Assembly (NCBI RefSeq): GCF_009725235.1
Contig: NZ_WJFC01000005.1
Span: 1-64,000, forward strand
DNA from: Scytonema sp. UIC 10036
GTDB lineage: Bacteria > Cyanobacteriota > Cyanobacteriia > Cyanobacteriales > Nostocaceae
DNA length: 64,000 bases
Reading direction: 5' to 3'
Shown: in pieces, positions 1 to 9,819 of the stretch
How the letters are laid out: the number at the start of each line of letters is the position of its first letter
Numbering within the stretch: position 1 is the first letter of the stretch
Notes under the pieces: model-generated
The model's input: the letters and a program-made list of their open reading frames with translations, nothing else
The model's database searches: none
What the model was told of the DNA's origin: nothing
Translations under genes and position numbers: made by a program

Positions 1-206
1 CCCCTGCCTCCCCTGCTTTGATTTTTAGATGCGTTCACCCTGCCCCATCAGGTAACTATCCAGCCATCCTTGATGAGAAGAACAGCGACCGCCATCTTTG
101 TGATGACATTATTGTAAACTCTCGCCCATAGAAGAAGAGATTAGGTAAGACAGGGACGCCAATCCATAACCTTTTACATAAATAGCCAACAACTCAATAA
201 ATCTTA
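1..206. other. Left-edge region, no confident gene
   Basis: No complete gene is seen. Plus-strand frame 3 is open from the window edge to a TAG at 129-131 (about 42 codons). It could be the 3' end of a gene lying to the left, which would agree with the terminator just downstream at 207-240. The stretch is too short and unfamiliar to call. Confidence 0.3.
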
Positions 207-240
207 AAAGTCGTCTTCTAACAGACGACTTTAATTTTTA
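207..240 (+). terminator. Rho-independent terminator
   Basis: A perfect 10-bp stem (207-216 with 223-232) closes a 6-nt loop and is followed by AATTTTTA. It probably ends a gene upstream of position 200 and insulates the gene starting at 293. Confidence 0.7.
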
Positions 241-292
241 ACCACAGCTTTGTTGCTACGCATACTCATATTGATTTTAATTAATTAAAATT

Positions 293-1273
293 ATGGCAAG
301 AAATCAAACAAAGCCTATCTCTACTACTGAAGATACCACAACAGTAGCCTCAGAAACTCCTCAAGCTAATGAAACCAACGAAAATAAAGATGACATTCTA
401 AAACGTAAATCTAACATTTCTAAGTTTGCAAATCCTGAGTATAACGCGCCAATTAGCAACATCTGCATCTGCCAAGTGATTAATCACATGGAACCAGAAA
501 AAGTCGGACTATTCATTAAGGAGAAGCATTTAGCAACCATCAACTGGCTTGGACCTTACCCTGAACACAAGCATACCTTCTCCAGTGGTTTACCAGAGAT
601 GGGAGTCTTGTTGCGATCGCCCAGAATGCACATTCTTGATGTCTCTCCCAGATATATCGAACAGCGTGATGACGGCAAAATTGTTGGGGTGTATGAATCG
701 CCTGATGGGTATGAAATGTACCAAGCACTTGGTAAGGATACAGCAGTATTAAGACGGTTTTACTTGTTACAACTTGTCGATGAAAACAACGAGAACTTGC
801 ACTCAGTACCAATTGTTCTGTCAATTAAAGGTGTTGCATCATCAAGATTTGGCGAGGCTTACAAGCAATTCCAACGCGAACTTGAGGTTGCATTCGCCCG
901 GTTTACTGGTACAACTGTAGCCGAAAAATGCCCAGAGTTTCATCGCTTAGGTGTATTCCAACCTACCTTTACTCCATCCCTTGAGCCTAAAGAAGCAGTT
1001 AACCAAAAGGATAAATCTTGGGTAGCAGTTGTCTCTAACTACAAAACGCCTAACCCCGACGGCAGTGACTTTCTTGAGTTCTTTTCAGAAAACAAAGAAG
1101 CCGAATTCCAAACAACTATGCTGGCAAATCCAGAGTTCTCACACCGCATTGGCAAAACCTCAACAGTCATTGCCGAACACGAGGTTAAGCCGAGATATGG
1201 ACGAAAACGGAAACAGGGACTAAAAATGCTTGATTTTCCGTCACTTACAATCACATTGCCTACAAAAAAGTAA
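293..1273 (+). CDS. Hypothetical protein, possibly a DUF5895-type plasmid protein
   Basis: 326 residues, soluble, with no signal peptide or membrane segment. The first 45 residues are polar and low complexity (rich in T, E, N). A compact domain follows from about residue 45, beginning NPEYNAPISNICICQVIN. The C-terminus is basic (RYGRKRKQG at about 301-309). I associate this type with cyanobacterial accessory replicons and recall the label DUF5895, but could not verify it. No catalytic motif is visible. No Shine-Dalgarno lies before the ATG, and the upstream sequence is very AT-rich. It lies beyond tniQ, so if the left end of the Tn7-like element is outside the window this gene would be cargo. 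Confidence 0.75.
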   Translation: MARNQTKPISTTEDTTTVASETPQANETNENKDDILKRKSNISKFANPEYNAPISNICICQVINHMEPEKVGLFIKEKHLATINWLGPYPEHKHTFSSGLPEMGVLLRSPRMHILDVSPRYIEQRDDGKIVGVYESPDGYEMYQALGKDTAVLRRFYLLQLVDENNENLHSVPIVLSIKGVASSRFGEAYKQFQRELEVAFARFTGTTVAEKCPEFHRLGVFQPTFTPSLEPKEAVNQKDKSWVAVVSNYKTPNPDGSDFLEFFSENKEAEFQTTMLANPEFSHRIGKTSTVIAEHEVKPRYGRKRKQGLKMLDFPSLTITLPTKK

Positions 1274-1554
1274 CAAATTAGCAAACACGGATAGAATATC
1301 AGTTTTCAGCATTAATTTCCGAATCTACAGCTGTACGCGGGGAATTAGGTTCTTAACTGGAAATACTTGAAACCTTTACTCTATCGTCACCGTTATTTTG
1401 TAAAGTTATTTAAGTTTCTAAAAGAGCGAGTCCTTTTTCAATACAAGTATTTGAAAGCACAAGGAATTGGGTTTTTAACTGTCACACAGTAAATCTGTTC
1501 TAGAAACGGGTTGATAAATACTAATTTTGTAAGAGTGATAGCCTAAACATGAGA
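1274..1554. other. Intergenic region between convergent genes
   Basis: AT-rich spacer between a plus-strand gene and the 3' end of tniQ. Two near-identical 19-mers in direct orientation occur at 1341-1359 and 1463-1481 (GGAATTRGGTTYTTAACTG). They could be transposase-binding sites of the Tn7-like element, but no TGT...ACA terminus or target duplication could be fixed here. No gene is seen. Confidence 0.3.
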
Positions 1555-3486
1555 TTAAGTGTTAACACGTGAGAATAGGTCTAAAGCTTTATCGATTTCA
1601 GCTTTAACCAGAGGTAGAGCGACAGTAGCAGGTTTTAGGGAAGCGCGTAGCAGCAACTGCACTCTTGTTGGACATATATTTTCTTCTAGAAAACAATTAG
1701 TTGCCCACCAAAGACGACGTACAGCATATTCTGGCTGAGTTTCGACTAGTTCATCTAAAGCTTTTACTGTCAGTGGTAGTTTGTCTTGATGATCGCTCAA
1801 TAGCTTTCTAATACCAATTTTTTTAGTAATGGCTGTTTTTGTGAGCCATATCGGTCTACCAGTCGAATTTTTTAAACACGATGCGGAAGAGCGAACTGCA
1901 ATTTCTAGCTCAATATCGCGATTTGACCAATCAACTCGCGCTACTCCCTTATGTTTAAAAAAACGTTGCGTTGGTGGTAAGTGAGCATTAAGCCATTCAC
2001 TATCATTAGCTTGCAACCACCGATATAAAACAAAAAATTTATCTTGTAATATAGTTCGGCTAGCTTCTGGATACTTCTCTATTGCTTCTAACCAATGAAG
2101 ACGATGGTTCTCTTTAGTTGTGGATTTAGTTAGCCTTTGATTCATATTATAATCATTTAGTTGCTGTGAAGATTGAAAAAGTTTTAAATTCAATTCAGAC
2201 CTGGGAAATGGTAAACCCAACGCTAGGGCGTGGAACTTTACAGTTTGATAAATTACTCCTAACTCGCGTGCAATTTTAAGAATACTAATTGTTGGATCTA
2301 GCCAGAGTTTTGTAAGACGCTCTAGCCATACGTGTCCATAAGAGATAAGGCGACCAATTTTATACTTATCCTCATCACTTTCATCAGGACCACGACGAGA
2401 ATATACAAAACCACACGTACACGAAAAAGTTGCTACAGGTTTTCGCCCACTAAAATACTTGATATGACACTTTTGAACTACAGGCTGTTGATAGTGGTCA
2501 CTAGCACGATTTAAGCAGAGCCAGGGACCTTTTCCAAAAAGATAAAACTCACTCGGTAATTGGAAAAAATCAGAGGCATTATAGCCTAAAAACTGTATAA
2601 GTAGTAAATGATGTAAGGGATTTTGCGCTTTACTTAAAGGCGAGCGAATAATGTTCATAAGCCAGTTATTATAGCTATTTGAGTTCAAATTACAGTTGAT
2701 GTCTTGTAAAATTTGTGTTGAATAAAAATTGGTAAAAGCATCCATGAGTACAGGGAAATAAACATATCCTTTATAAGTAGCAAATCCCTGTTTAGCTAAC
2801 AAGTGAAGGTAACGATTACGGAATTCATTTTTTGAGAATATGAGGTTTCGTTGCGACAATAACCAAGCTATATCACCAGCAATTTTTAGGAATTTTTGAT
2901 GAGATGGTTCTTGTTGTTTAAGTAGACGTGGCTGAGTTGTTTTAATTACCCTCGAGGCACTGATAAACTCCCAACACTGGCGTTCTTTACGTACTGATGC
3001 TGTACTTTGTTCTAGAAAAACATTATGAATAGGGCAAACTTTTACACCTGGTACTTGATGTAAACGATGCCAGTAAGGCTCACCAAATTTTTGTCTATCA
3101 CTTTCTACACAAAGAGGACAAAACTGTAGCCATTGAGGTAGATGCTGACTGAAAATACCCAAACGCCCGTAAATTTGGGGACTGTGAGAATATTTCATAT
3201 CAATCCGCGCAGAGCTAATTCGCTCTGCTGGACAAAATGGAGTATAAAAAGGTAGTAGTGTATTTTCATCAATTATCTGGTCTTCTGTATATTGATGTCC
3301 TGCAGGTAAGTTAGCTACTAAGTAACCAAGATTTATTGGTAGGTCAACACTAGCAACTTTACTTCTGCTGCCAAATAGTTCTTGATTTGCAGAGCTACTA
3401 CCAGGGTATGCAGCTATATCTGTGTATCTGGCACAAACACTGTAAAGCAGTTCGTCTGGGTAGGGGTCTGGAAAAAAGATAATCAT
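1555..3486 (-). CDS. tniQ: TniQ/TnsD-family target-selection protein
   Basis: 643 residues, the long TnsD-like size class rather than the short TniQ of CRISPR-associated Tn7 elements. The family start FPDPYPDELLYSVCARY is at 5-21. A TniQ zinc signature follows: C123xxC126, H140, H143, then CPIH at 151-154. A second Cys cluster (CTCGF) lies further along. Proteins of this family bind the target site, or bridge to a targeting complex, and recruit TnsC. The start codon overlaps the tnsC stop (ATGA), so it is the last gene of the tnsABC-tniQ operon. No Cascade, Cas12k or CRISPR array is in the window, so sequence-specific TnsD-type targeting is the simplest reading. Confidence 0.85.
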   Translation of the reverse strand: MIIFFPDPYPDELLYSVCARYTDIAAYPGSSSANQELFGSRSKVASVDLPINLGYLVANLPAGHQYTEDQIIDENTLLPFYTPFCPAERISSARIDMKYSHSPQIYGRLGIFSQHLPQWLQFCPLCVESDRQKFGEPYWHRLHQVPGVKVCPIHNVFLEQSTASVRKERQCWEFISASRVIKTTQPRLLKQQEPSHQKFLKIAGDIAWLLSQRNLIFSKNEFRNRYLHLLAKQGFATYKGYVYFPVLMDAFTNFYSTQILQDINCNLNSNSYNNWLMNIIRSPLSKAQNPLHHLLLIQFLGYNASDFFQLPSEFYLFGKGPWLCLNRASDHYQQPVVQKCHIKYFSGRKPVATFSCTCGFVYSRRGPDESDEDKYKIGRLISYGHVWLERLTKLWLDPTISILKIARELGVIYQTVKFHALALGLPFPRSELNLKLFQSSQQLNDYNMNQRLTKSTTKENHRLHWLEAIEKYPEASRTILQDKFFVLYRWLQANDSEWLNAHLPPTQRFFKHKGVARVDWSNRDIELEIAVRSSASCLKNSTGRPIWLTKTAITKKIGIRKLLSDHQDKLPLTVKALDELVETQPEYAVRRLWWATNCFLEENICPTRVQLLLRASLKPATVALPLVKAEIDKALDLFSRVNT

Positions 3487-5060
3487 ACTTCCGTTACCTC
3501 GTCCACTTCATCCAAATGTTCAGTTGCAGCCAAAATATAACCAGCTTCTTTAAAAGCTTGATAACCTGAAATCCCGCGAGTTTGAGCTTTATCTAGTATT
3601 TCTAATAAACCACCTTTTTCTGTCAGGGTTTTAAATTCAGATTGAGATTTTTTTCGATTCTTAATATTTGAAGAATTAGAAATATTTGGCTCGTCAGTAA
3701 TCGATTGCTTAATATCAAAATTGGGGATTTGAGATGGAGCTTCTTTTATTTCTTGGTTTTCTACATTTTCATCTAGAAGTTTATCTTGTTCTTCACAGAT
3801 AAATTTTTCTAGATCGATTGCTAGTACATCCTCACAATTTTTCAAATCTTCCAGATTGCCGGACTTGAGAGCATTTAAAATTTTTCTGGCCGTGCGTAAG
3901 CAGTCTTTGGCAACTGATTTAATAATACCTACCGTAATTTTTTCTACACCAGTGGTAATTGCCCTCACTTGCGCCAGCATAAATAATATAATAGCGAAAT
4001 GCGTAATTCCTTGACATTCGTAGTAAAGAGCATTACTTAATTCTTTAGTTAATTTACAAGGATGTTGGACATACTGGTAAGCCCAAAGCGCTTCAACCAA
4101 TAATTGCCAATCTTCGTCCTCAGGTTGCATTCTGTCCCAAACAAAATCTCCTTGTCCTGTACCACGACGAATTTGGCGAAATTCACTCCCTAAAATTGAC
4201 CAAGCCTTATAAGTCCCTACCAAAACAACTGGTATACCAATTGTATTAATTAACTGACCGAAAAAATCTAGCATTTTTTCATAGCCTCCAATATTTAACT
4301 TTGTGAGTCTTTGAATCTCGTCAATTACAAGGACACCTAGATGAATATTGGAGGCGGCTAAAGCCATATAAGGCATCATTTCATTGACTGTCCTCCGACC
4401 ATTTCCGGCGTATTTTTCATAATAATTAGTTGATAAAATATCATCTAAGGCTTGAAAAAAATTGAGGCATAACCCCTTGATTGAACCATCAGCAGGACAT
4501 TCTAATATCAGCCAGACTAGTTGTGTTAATGTCAAATTTTGACCGCCATAACGATTATGATAAATCACTTGTGGATAAAGATTTAAAATCTCCTGAACGG
4601 CGGTAGACTTACCAACCCCGCTGATGCCCAGTATCGTAAAACCTGTAGCAAGAGAACGCTGACCGAAACTAGTTTTTTTTGCAGACCGCATCGTTTCTAC
4701 TTTCCCTTTAACATCTTGCCAAAACATCTTATTAACTGGATTACGAGCTTTATATCCTATGCGAATCATGCGGGAAAAACGCTGTTCTAAATCAAGATGA
4801 AAGTTCATAGGGACAAATATATCCAGTACAACCTGGGTCAGATGTAAACGCAGATGGGATGGGAAATTCCGTTCTTTTTCATTAAAGGGTGGATAAAATT
4901 CTAAACTATCTATCACTTCATCTTCTGTTTTAATTAAAGGTAATGCCTCAATACACGGATTCCCACTATAAATAGATATTTCTTCGTGATAAGATGCTTC
5001 TACTTTCTCACCTCTAAAAACTAAGATGCGTTTATCTTGTTGCTTTTTACTGGGTGTCAT
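3483..5060 (-). CDS. tnsC: TnsC-like AAA+ ATPase of a Tn7-like transposon
   Basis: 525 residues. Walker A is GISGVGKST at 145-153 and Walker B is VLVIDEIQ at 243-250, the TnsC/TniB pattern. The 60 or so residues before the P-loop carry the usual TnsC N-terminal region. The C-terminal 130 residues are acidic and low complexity. TnsC couples target recognition by TniQ/TnsD to the TnsA/TnsB transposase by polymerising on DNA. The ATG overlaps the 3' end of the preceding tnsB fragment by 14 nt, and its own stop overlaps tniQ, which indicates translational coupling. Confidence 0.9.
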   Translation of the reverse strand: MTPSKKQQDKRILVFRGEKVEASYHEEISIYSGNPCIEALPLIKTEDEVIDSLEFYPPFNEKERNFPSHLRLHLTQVVLDIFVPMNFHLDLEQRFSRMIRIGYKARNPVNKMFWQDVKGKVETMRSAKKTSFGQRSLATGFTILGISGVGKSTAVQEILNLYPQVIYHNRYGGQNLTLTQLVWLILECPADGSIKGLCLNFFQALDDILSTNYYEKYAGNGRRTVNEMMPYMALAASNIHLGVLVIDEIQRLTKLNIGGYEKMLDFFGQLINTIGIPVVLVGTYKAWSILGSEFRQIRRGTGQGDFVWDRMQPEDEDWQLLVEALWAYQYVQHPCKLTKELSNALYYECQGITHFAIILFMLAQVRAITTGVEKITVGIIKSVAKDCLRTARKILNALKSGNLEDLKNCEDVLAIDLEKFICEEQDKLLDENVENQEIKEAPSQIPNFDIKQSITDEPNISNSSNIKNRKKSQSEFKTLTEKGGLLEILDKAQTRGISGYQAFKEAGYILAATEHLDEVDEVTEV

Positions 5061-5820
5061 TGTTTAGTTTTATTTGACGAGATTTCCGTAATTTTTCAGT
5101 GGCTTGATGGGGCGCTACATAACCATCATCTAAAGAAAGTGGTTGAACAACTACCTCATAAGGGATATGAAGTGTTGATTGCGAATCAGCCGAGCTTTGC
5201 GTTAAGTCCCAAGCTTGTTCTTTCCTTTCAACAGTACGTTCAGCAGAGCGGTGTAAACGCATATCGTTAAGTCTTGAACGTTTACTATGACCATTACTGA
5301 CTTTTTCTGTCTGGGATGTTTCAAGTTTTAGAATTTCTTGAGCAGTAGCATTGAGTTTTGCTCGCGACTGAATTTTGCGCGTTCTGAGAGCTTGTTTTTT
5401 CTCGTTCATTCGTCTGTAATAGTCACAAACCTCTGTCCATTCGCATCCTAAAAACTTGTGGTCAATATCTAGCAAGTAGCACTCGGCCATTTTTTTACCT
5501 GGATACAAACGGATGTAGATGTTATCAACTACTCTTGGGTCATAAGCAACAGTAATCTTCCAACCGCCTCGATTTTTGGCTTCAACAAACCATTGTTCCC
5601 GTACCGCTAAGTCACAGGTATAATGTAGCTTTTTAAAAGAGATACAGTCACGAGTAACAAAAGCTGTTTCTGTTGGTAAAAGATTCATTCGGATGATTTG
5701 TGAGTCTTGCCAATGAAGAAAACATTGGTAGTTATTTTTTACTCCCCAATGCCATATATTGACTGGATAAAGCTCAAGTTCATCTTCAATCATGAATTCA
5801 TTTATTGGATATGAAGCCAT
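5047..5820 (-). CDS. tnsB: TnsB C-terminal part (Mu-type transposase C-terminal domain), separate polypeptide
   Basis: 257 residues from the ATG at 5820, which has GAGGAG just upstream; a longer frame to 5835 is less likely. It starts MASYPINEFMIEDELELYP and resembles the region that directly follows the DDE core in one-piece TnsB proteins (beta-barrel plus the C-terminal tail contacting TnsC). The catalytic part is the preceding gene, ending at 5885. The 64-nt gap contains both an in-frame stop and a change of frame, plus a good ribosome-binding site. TnsB is therefore encoded as two chains, or is a pseudogene that gained a start. Confidence 0.75.
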   Translation of the reverse strand: MASYPINEFMIEDELELYPVNIWHWGVKNNYQCFLHWQDSQIIRMNLLPTETAFVTRDCISFKKLHYTCDLAVREQWFVEAKNRGGWKITVAYDPRVVDNIYIRLYPGKKMAECYLLDIDHKFLGCEWTEVCDYYRRMNEKKQALRTRKIQSRAKLNATAQEILKLETSQTEKVSNGHSKRSRLNDMRLHRSAERTVERKEQAWDLTQSSADSQSTLHIPYEVVVQPLSLDDGYVAPHQATEKLRKSRQIKLNNDTQ

Positions 5821-5884
5821 ACTATTTCTCCTCAAAAAATCTTACTATCATTGTTAGAACTGGTCTTGAAACTAAACTTAATAA

Positions 5885-7444
5885 CTAAATCAAAAGATTT
5901 TCATTATTATGGTCAAGGATAAAAAGAATCATTAATTTTCTAAACGCATCAGTCGTTAAAACTCCATCTAGACGGTAATCTCTCTCGCCTCTTGAGGGTA
6001 AATGCTTGACAGAACCAGGCAGCCAGTGGATTATCTCATCATTAAAATAGCGAAAACTTCGTTCAATAATGCCTTTAAAATCTGCTCTATATGGAGGAGT
6101 ATTATTGATTTCTATACCTAACGAATCTGAAAGATTATTTGCTTTATAACTTTTGAACTCACCTCTATCTGCAATAATCTCTGCTGGCAAATGATGACTT
6201 GGCCATTCGTATTCTGTAATTTCAATCCCCCAATTTTTACAAAACTCAACTTTATCTGTTATTGTATTCTCCAAAGCTAACATTGCCCCCAGCCAGCTCG
6301 GTGGTTCTAAAGTTACCGCAAATCCAACAATCAGTCTGCTAAAAACATCAATAACCAAGTAAAGAGTTGGTCTACCAATAATCCAGTTTCGATTGATTTT
6401 ACTGACTAAATATAAATCCGCAATTGTGCAATCTATTTGAAATAAAGCACCAGGTCCAAAAGCCATTTGGGTTGAATTACCTAAAACTGCCCTGTGGACA
6501 AGATTGTATTTTATCTGACCTTCACGCGCTATCAGTTTTTTATTAATGTCATAATCTTTTTCATACCAATATTTAAACTGGTCGAAACTTGGGAGTTCTT
6601 CTGCTAATGGTAAATTAGGAACTAAAATGCCATCTGATAATTTATAACCTTTATTAAAGAACTTTTCCAGAGTTTTTTGATAAGCTTTTGTTAGAGGCAT
6701 TTTTTGTCTATTTTCATAAAATAGTTTGATCCCTTTCCGAAACTTTTCTCGGATTTCAATCGTAATATTAATCCCTAGCTTTTTCCCTACTGCATATGAA
6801 AGGGAACTCGGACGACCTCGTTTAGGATGATGACTAATGGTCAATATTTTGTACGCCAAAGCAAATTCTTGGAAATTCTCGTTACTCCAAAAGATATTTT
6901 CTTTTAGAGAGATTAATATTGAGAAAGCATATTTATAAAGAGAGTTTAAAATCTGAGGCAAATATGAAGAAATAGGATTTGACAGTTCTTGACCTCGACG
7001 ACTATCAAATCTAGGAATCAGAGCATTTTTAATTTGTCCTCCTTGCCAATATCTTCGTAAATCTTTACGGATAGTTGGTTCTGAACGCCCGCAAAGTTCT
7101 GACACTTCCTTAATGACTCGACTTCGTTCATGTGGCTCAAAGATTGATGAACCATAATTAATAATTAAAGAAACCGCCTTCCAAGCATTGTCTCTATACT
7201 GACATTGAATAGTAGACAGTTCGCTATCAGTCATCAAATATTTCGCGTAAGGGTCTGAGTTTAATAAGCTAGCTTGCTCGCCATCTATTGCTGACTCTAT
7301 TTCTTGATATCTGTGAATAATTGGTTGAGCCTTAGAATTATTAATATCGATAGTTACTATATAACAATTTAGCCAATCAATATAAATAACTCTGTCTAGT
7401 TTATTATCATTGTGCCAACAAATTATTTGGTTAACTGATAGCAT
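5885..7444 (-). CDS. tnsB: TnsB N-terminal and catalytic part (DDE transposase)
   Basis: 519 residues from the ATG at 7444, which follows GAGGTG with good spacing; the open frame to 7471 has no ATG. HTH-type DNA-binding region at about 90-150. RNase-H-like core: first Asp in FQIDCTIADLYLV (D338), second in IIADRGEF (D426), Glu in FKGIIERSF (E461). All three catalytic residues are present. It ends abruptly after ILDHNNENLLI, where one-piece TnsB proteins continue into the C-terminal barrel now found in the next gene. TnsB cuts the 3' ends of the element and joins them to target DNA. Confidence 0.85.
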   Translation of the reverse strand: MLSVNQIICWHNDNKLDRVIYIDWLNCYIVTIDINNSKAQPIIHRYQEIESAIDGEQASLLNSDPYAKYLMTDSELSTIQCQYRDNAWKAVSLIINYGSSIFEPHERSRVIKEVSELCGRSEPTIRKDLRRYWQGGQIKNALIPRFDSRRGQELSNPISSYLPQILNSLYKYAFSILISLKENIFWSNENFQEFALAYKILTISHHPKRGRPSSLSYAVGKKLGINITIEIREKFRKGIKLFYENRQKMPLTKAYQKTLEKFFNKGYKLSDGILVPNLPLAEELPSFDQFKYWYEKDYDINKKLIAREGQIKYNLVHRAVLGNSTQMAFGPGALFQIDCTIADLYLVSKINRNWIIGRPTLYLVIDVFSRLIVGFAVTLEPPSWLGAMLALENTITDKVEFCKNWGIEITEYEWPSHHLPAEIIADRGEFKSYKANNLSDSLGIEINNTPPYRADFKGIIERSFRYFNDEIIHWLPGSVKHLPSRGERDYRLDGVLTTDAFRKLMILFILDHNNENLLI

Positions 7445-7500
7445 ACAAATCACCTCAGTTGCGCTCGGCAAGTCTAGTTATATTGAGCAACCTATGGTTG

Positions 7501-8310
7501 TTAAAATTGAGTTTTAATAATTATAAGTTTTTTTCTAGAGTGAATTGGTTGATGTAAATCAACTATTAATTCTCGTGTTTGCAACATATTTCTAACAATT
7601 GCTAAGCTGCCACCTGTTTTCAAACCATGTTCGACATCACACCTCGAACAAATGTCAGTTAATGTGTCCTGACTTTGAGTCAAATATTGACTTAAAAGTT
7701 TTTTGGCTTGTTTGACTGAGTCTTTTGACAATCCGAGTGCATCCCAATCAACGCCAACACGTATCCATTTAAGATTTTTCACTACTTCTAGAGGAATATC
7801 ATGTTCAGTTACAATCCCCCAGCTAATATTTCTTCGCTCCCAATATTGACGTTCGATCTCTAACTTCTCTATGGTTCGTTTATCATCCAGTTGATTTTCC
7901 GGTTTAACTGTGCGAGCTTGATAGCAAACACCCAGATTTTGTTGAACTTCTATGTAAAAGTCCGTAGTCATCACAATCGGTTCTTTAGTTTTTGGTAAGA
8001 TTGGGTGAGCCACACCAATATTTGCCGCAATTTCTAAAGTTTCTGATAATGGCAGCATTGGGTATTGTTCTCTTATATCCGTGACATTTTTTGCCCAATC
8101 TAAGATATAAAAATAATTGCTTTCGATTTGACTGAAAAACTCATGTCTTCTCCGCGTTGTGATTCCCAAGATCCTTTTGCTTAAACCAATCGAACTGACA
8201 TCTTGAATCGTCAGCCACGGTTTATAGTCGGCACCACGCCCTTGACCTCTACCTTGTTTTAGACGTTTTTCTATAACTGAAGAAGTTGTCGAGTGAGTAC
8301 TGTGAGCCAT
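7501..8310 (-). CDS. tnsA: TnsA endonuclease of a Tn7-like transposon
   Basis: 269 residues. TnsA-type catalytic residues are visible as E63 (in FSQIESNYFYILDW), D117 (TTDFYIEV) and K136 (ARTVKPEN), with a conserved downstream block around 150-170. TnsA nicks the 5' ends, allowing cut-and-paste movement. It is the first gene of the operon, 56 nt before tnsB. As in other Tn7-like elements, one transposon end would be expected close to its start, that is between 8311 and 9042, but I could not locate the terminus. Confidence 0.85.
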   Translation of the reverse strand: MAHSTHSTTSSVIEKRLKQGRGQGRGADYKPWLTIQDVSSIGLSKRILGITTRRRHEFFSQIESNYFYILDWAKNVTDIREQYPMLPLSETLEIAANIGVAHPILPKTKEPIVMTTDFYIEVQQNLGVCYQARTVKPENQLDDKRTIEKLEIERQYWERRNISWGIVTEHDIPLEVVKNLKWIRVGVDWDALGLSKDSVKQAKKLLSQYLTQSQDTLTDICSRCDVEHGLKTGGSLAIVRNMLQTRELIVDLHQPIHSRKKLIIIKTQF

Positions 8311-8960
8311 TATATTTGCCTCTCTACAGAACTAGATCTGAAATTGTCAGTTGACAGAAATAGCTGAACTATTAAATATTTAACTTGAGCACATAGAAGC
8401 TCTTTTTATCAAACTTTATTTTCCGGTGTTTTTCCAAATCACACTCATGTATCCTGGAAAAACAAAAACTGACATTCCTCACATTTTTTTGGGAATTCAA
8501 CACCTAAAAGCTAACCCGGATTTATCACAACGTTTCTCAACGTTTTGTAAAACTTAGATTTCTGCGTTTCACACGCTCACCAAAATCTGACTCACCAAAA
8601 ATGCTCAAAATGTATTCTCAGTAAAGATTCCGGTGAATACAGTCGCTTAACTTGTAAGAAATGTGAGCTAATTATTCTGCTTTGAGCAATGCTTGCTAAT
8701 TTCTAATTTACAATAAAATAATCAGATTCTAATAGTCACCACTAATAAACTCAAGAAAAATTTATTCTCCGAAGCTAAAATTCATAACATTTGGTAACTA
8801 GACTATCCTGTTTGTAACGAATATAAACGTCAAAAATGCCTATCTTTTGGGGAAATTTATCAAACATTATAGGAATTGGTAATAACACGCTTGTGTAATG
8901 AAGCTACACTCCGAGATTATAATACTCCCATGCCTTAACGGTTTTCAGAGCTTATGACAG
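8311..8960. other. Divergent intergenic region between tnsA and parA
   Basis: About 650 bp, AT-rich. It must hold the tns promoter and probably the transposon end next to tnsA. Several loose repeats occur (CACCAAAA-type at about 8578-8610, CAACGTTT pairs at 8527-8546), but none makes a convincing array of transposase sites or a TGT/ACA end. No coding frame is seen. Confidence 0.4.
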
Positions 8961-9040
8961 TTACTTAAGAACTACATTACCTACAATAGATCCACATTAC
9001 CTACTTAAGAACTACATTACCTACTTAAGAACTACATTAC
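8961..9040 (+). repeat. Four tandem 20-bp repeats abutting parA (candidate operator or parS)
   Basis: Repeat unit CTACTTAAGAACTACATTAC. Units at 9001-9020 and 9021-9040 are identical, the unit at 8961-8980 differs at one base, and 8981-9000 is degenerate. The array stops 2 bp before the parA ATG and replaces any Shine-Dalgarno. The position suits binding by ParB or ParA for autorepression and/or a centromere. The core TACATTACCTAC recurs in reverse at 54055-54066 before a response-regulator gene. Confidence 0.75.
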
Positions 9041-9042
9041 CC

Positions 9043-9819
9043 ATGTACATTGATATGACCAAAATAATCGCTACTGTCAATCAGTCAGGCGGAGTGGGAA
9101 AAACAAGTATAACTCACAACTTGGGCTACCACCTTAGCCAAAAACATCGGGTACTCCTTGTGGATATGGACCCGCAAGCATCGCTCACAGCCTTCATGGG
9201 ACTCGGCAGAGAAAAACTCACTCATGAGCAAAATATTTATGGTGCTATTACCGAGCGTGCGCCCCTACACATATGGGATAACTCAATTCATGGGATGCAT
9301 ATAATTCCTACCAATAAAGACTTAGCTGGTACCGAACGAGAGATAATGCAAGACATGACAGTCGATAACCGAATGCGACTAAAACTTGTACTCGACGACA
9401 TACTAGACCAATTTGACTATATTCTTATCGACTGTCCCCCCTCTTTAGGCTTACTAAGCGTTATGAGCCTCATGGCAGCGACCCATGTCATAATACCTTT
9501 GCAAACACAATATAAGTGTTACCTCGGTACAAGCGACTTACTAGGAACAATTGCCCGAATCAAAAAAGGAGGGCATCAAAAATTAGAGATTGCCTGTATC
9601 GTTCCAACAATGTATGATGGGCGAAATTTACAAGACACGGGTATCCTGGAGGAGGTAAAAAAACAAGTGCAAGGACGAATACATATTACTACCCCCATTC
9701 CCAAATCGACTGCCTTCCCAGATGCCACCCAAGCACACGTACCACTTGCACTTTACAAAAAAAGTCACCCTGCAGTCAAAATCCTCCAAGAAATAGCAAA
9801 TCATATCTCTAAATTATGA
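9043..9819 (+). CDS. parA: ParA-family partition ATPase
   Basis: 258 residues. Deviant Walker A QSGGVGKTS with signature lysine at about residues 14-22, Walker A' DMDPQAS at about 46-52, Walker B LIDCPPS at about 130-136. There is no N-terminal HTH, so this is the short, type Ib-like or chromosomal-like ParA. It moves plasmid DNA over the nucleoid together with ParB. An alternative start is the ATG at 9055. The stop overlaps the parB start by 4 nt. Tandem repeats immediately upstream suggest autoregulation. Confidence 0.93.
   Translation: MYIDMTKIIATVNQSGGVGKTSITHNLGYHLSQKHRVLLVDMDPQASLTAFMGLGREKLTHEQNIYGAITERAPLHIWDNSIHGMHIIPTNKDLAGTEREIMQDMTVDNRMRLKLVLDDILDQFDYILIDCPPSLGLLSVMSLMAATHVIIPLQTQYKCYLGTSDLLGTIARIKKGGHQKLEIACIVPTMYDGRNLQDTGILEEVKKQVQGRIHITTPIPKSTAFPDATQAHVPLALYKKSHPAVKILQEIANHISKL

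Noticed and set aside
1555..8310. CRISPR-associated transposon (CAST)
   Set aside because: No Cas12k, Cascade genes or CRISPR repeats are in the window, and the TniQ is of long TnsD-like size.
8961..9040. parA-proximal tandem repeats as the right end of the Tn7-like transposon
   Set aside because: They abut the parA start codon and there is no ACA terminus or target duplication. An operator or centromere role fits better, though a transposon end is not fully excluded.
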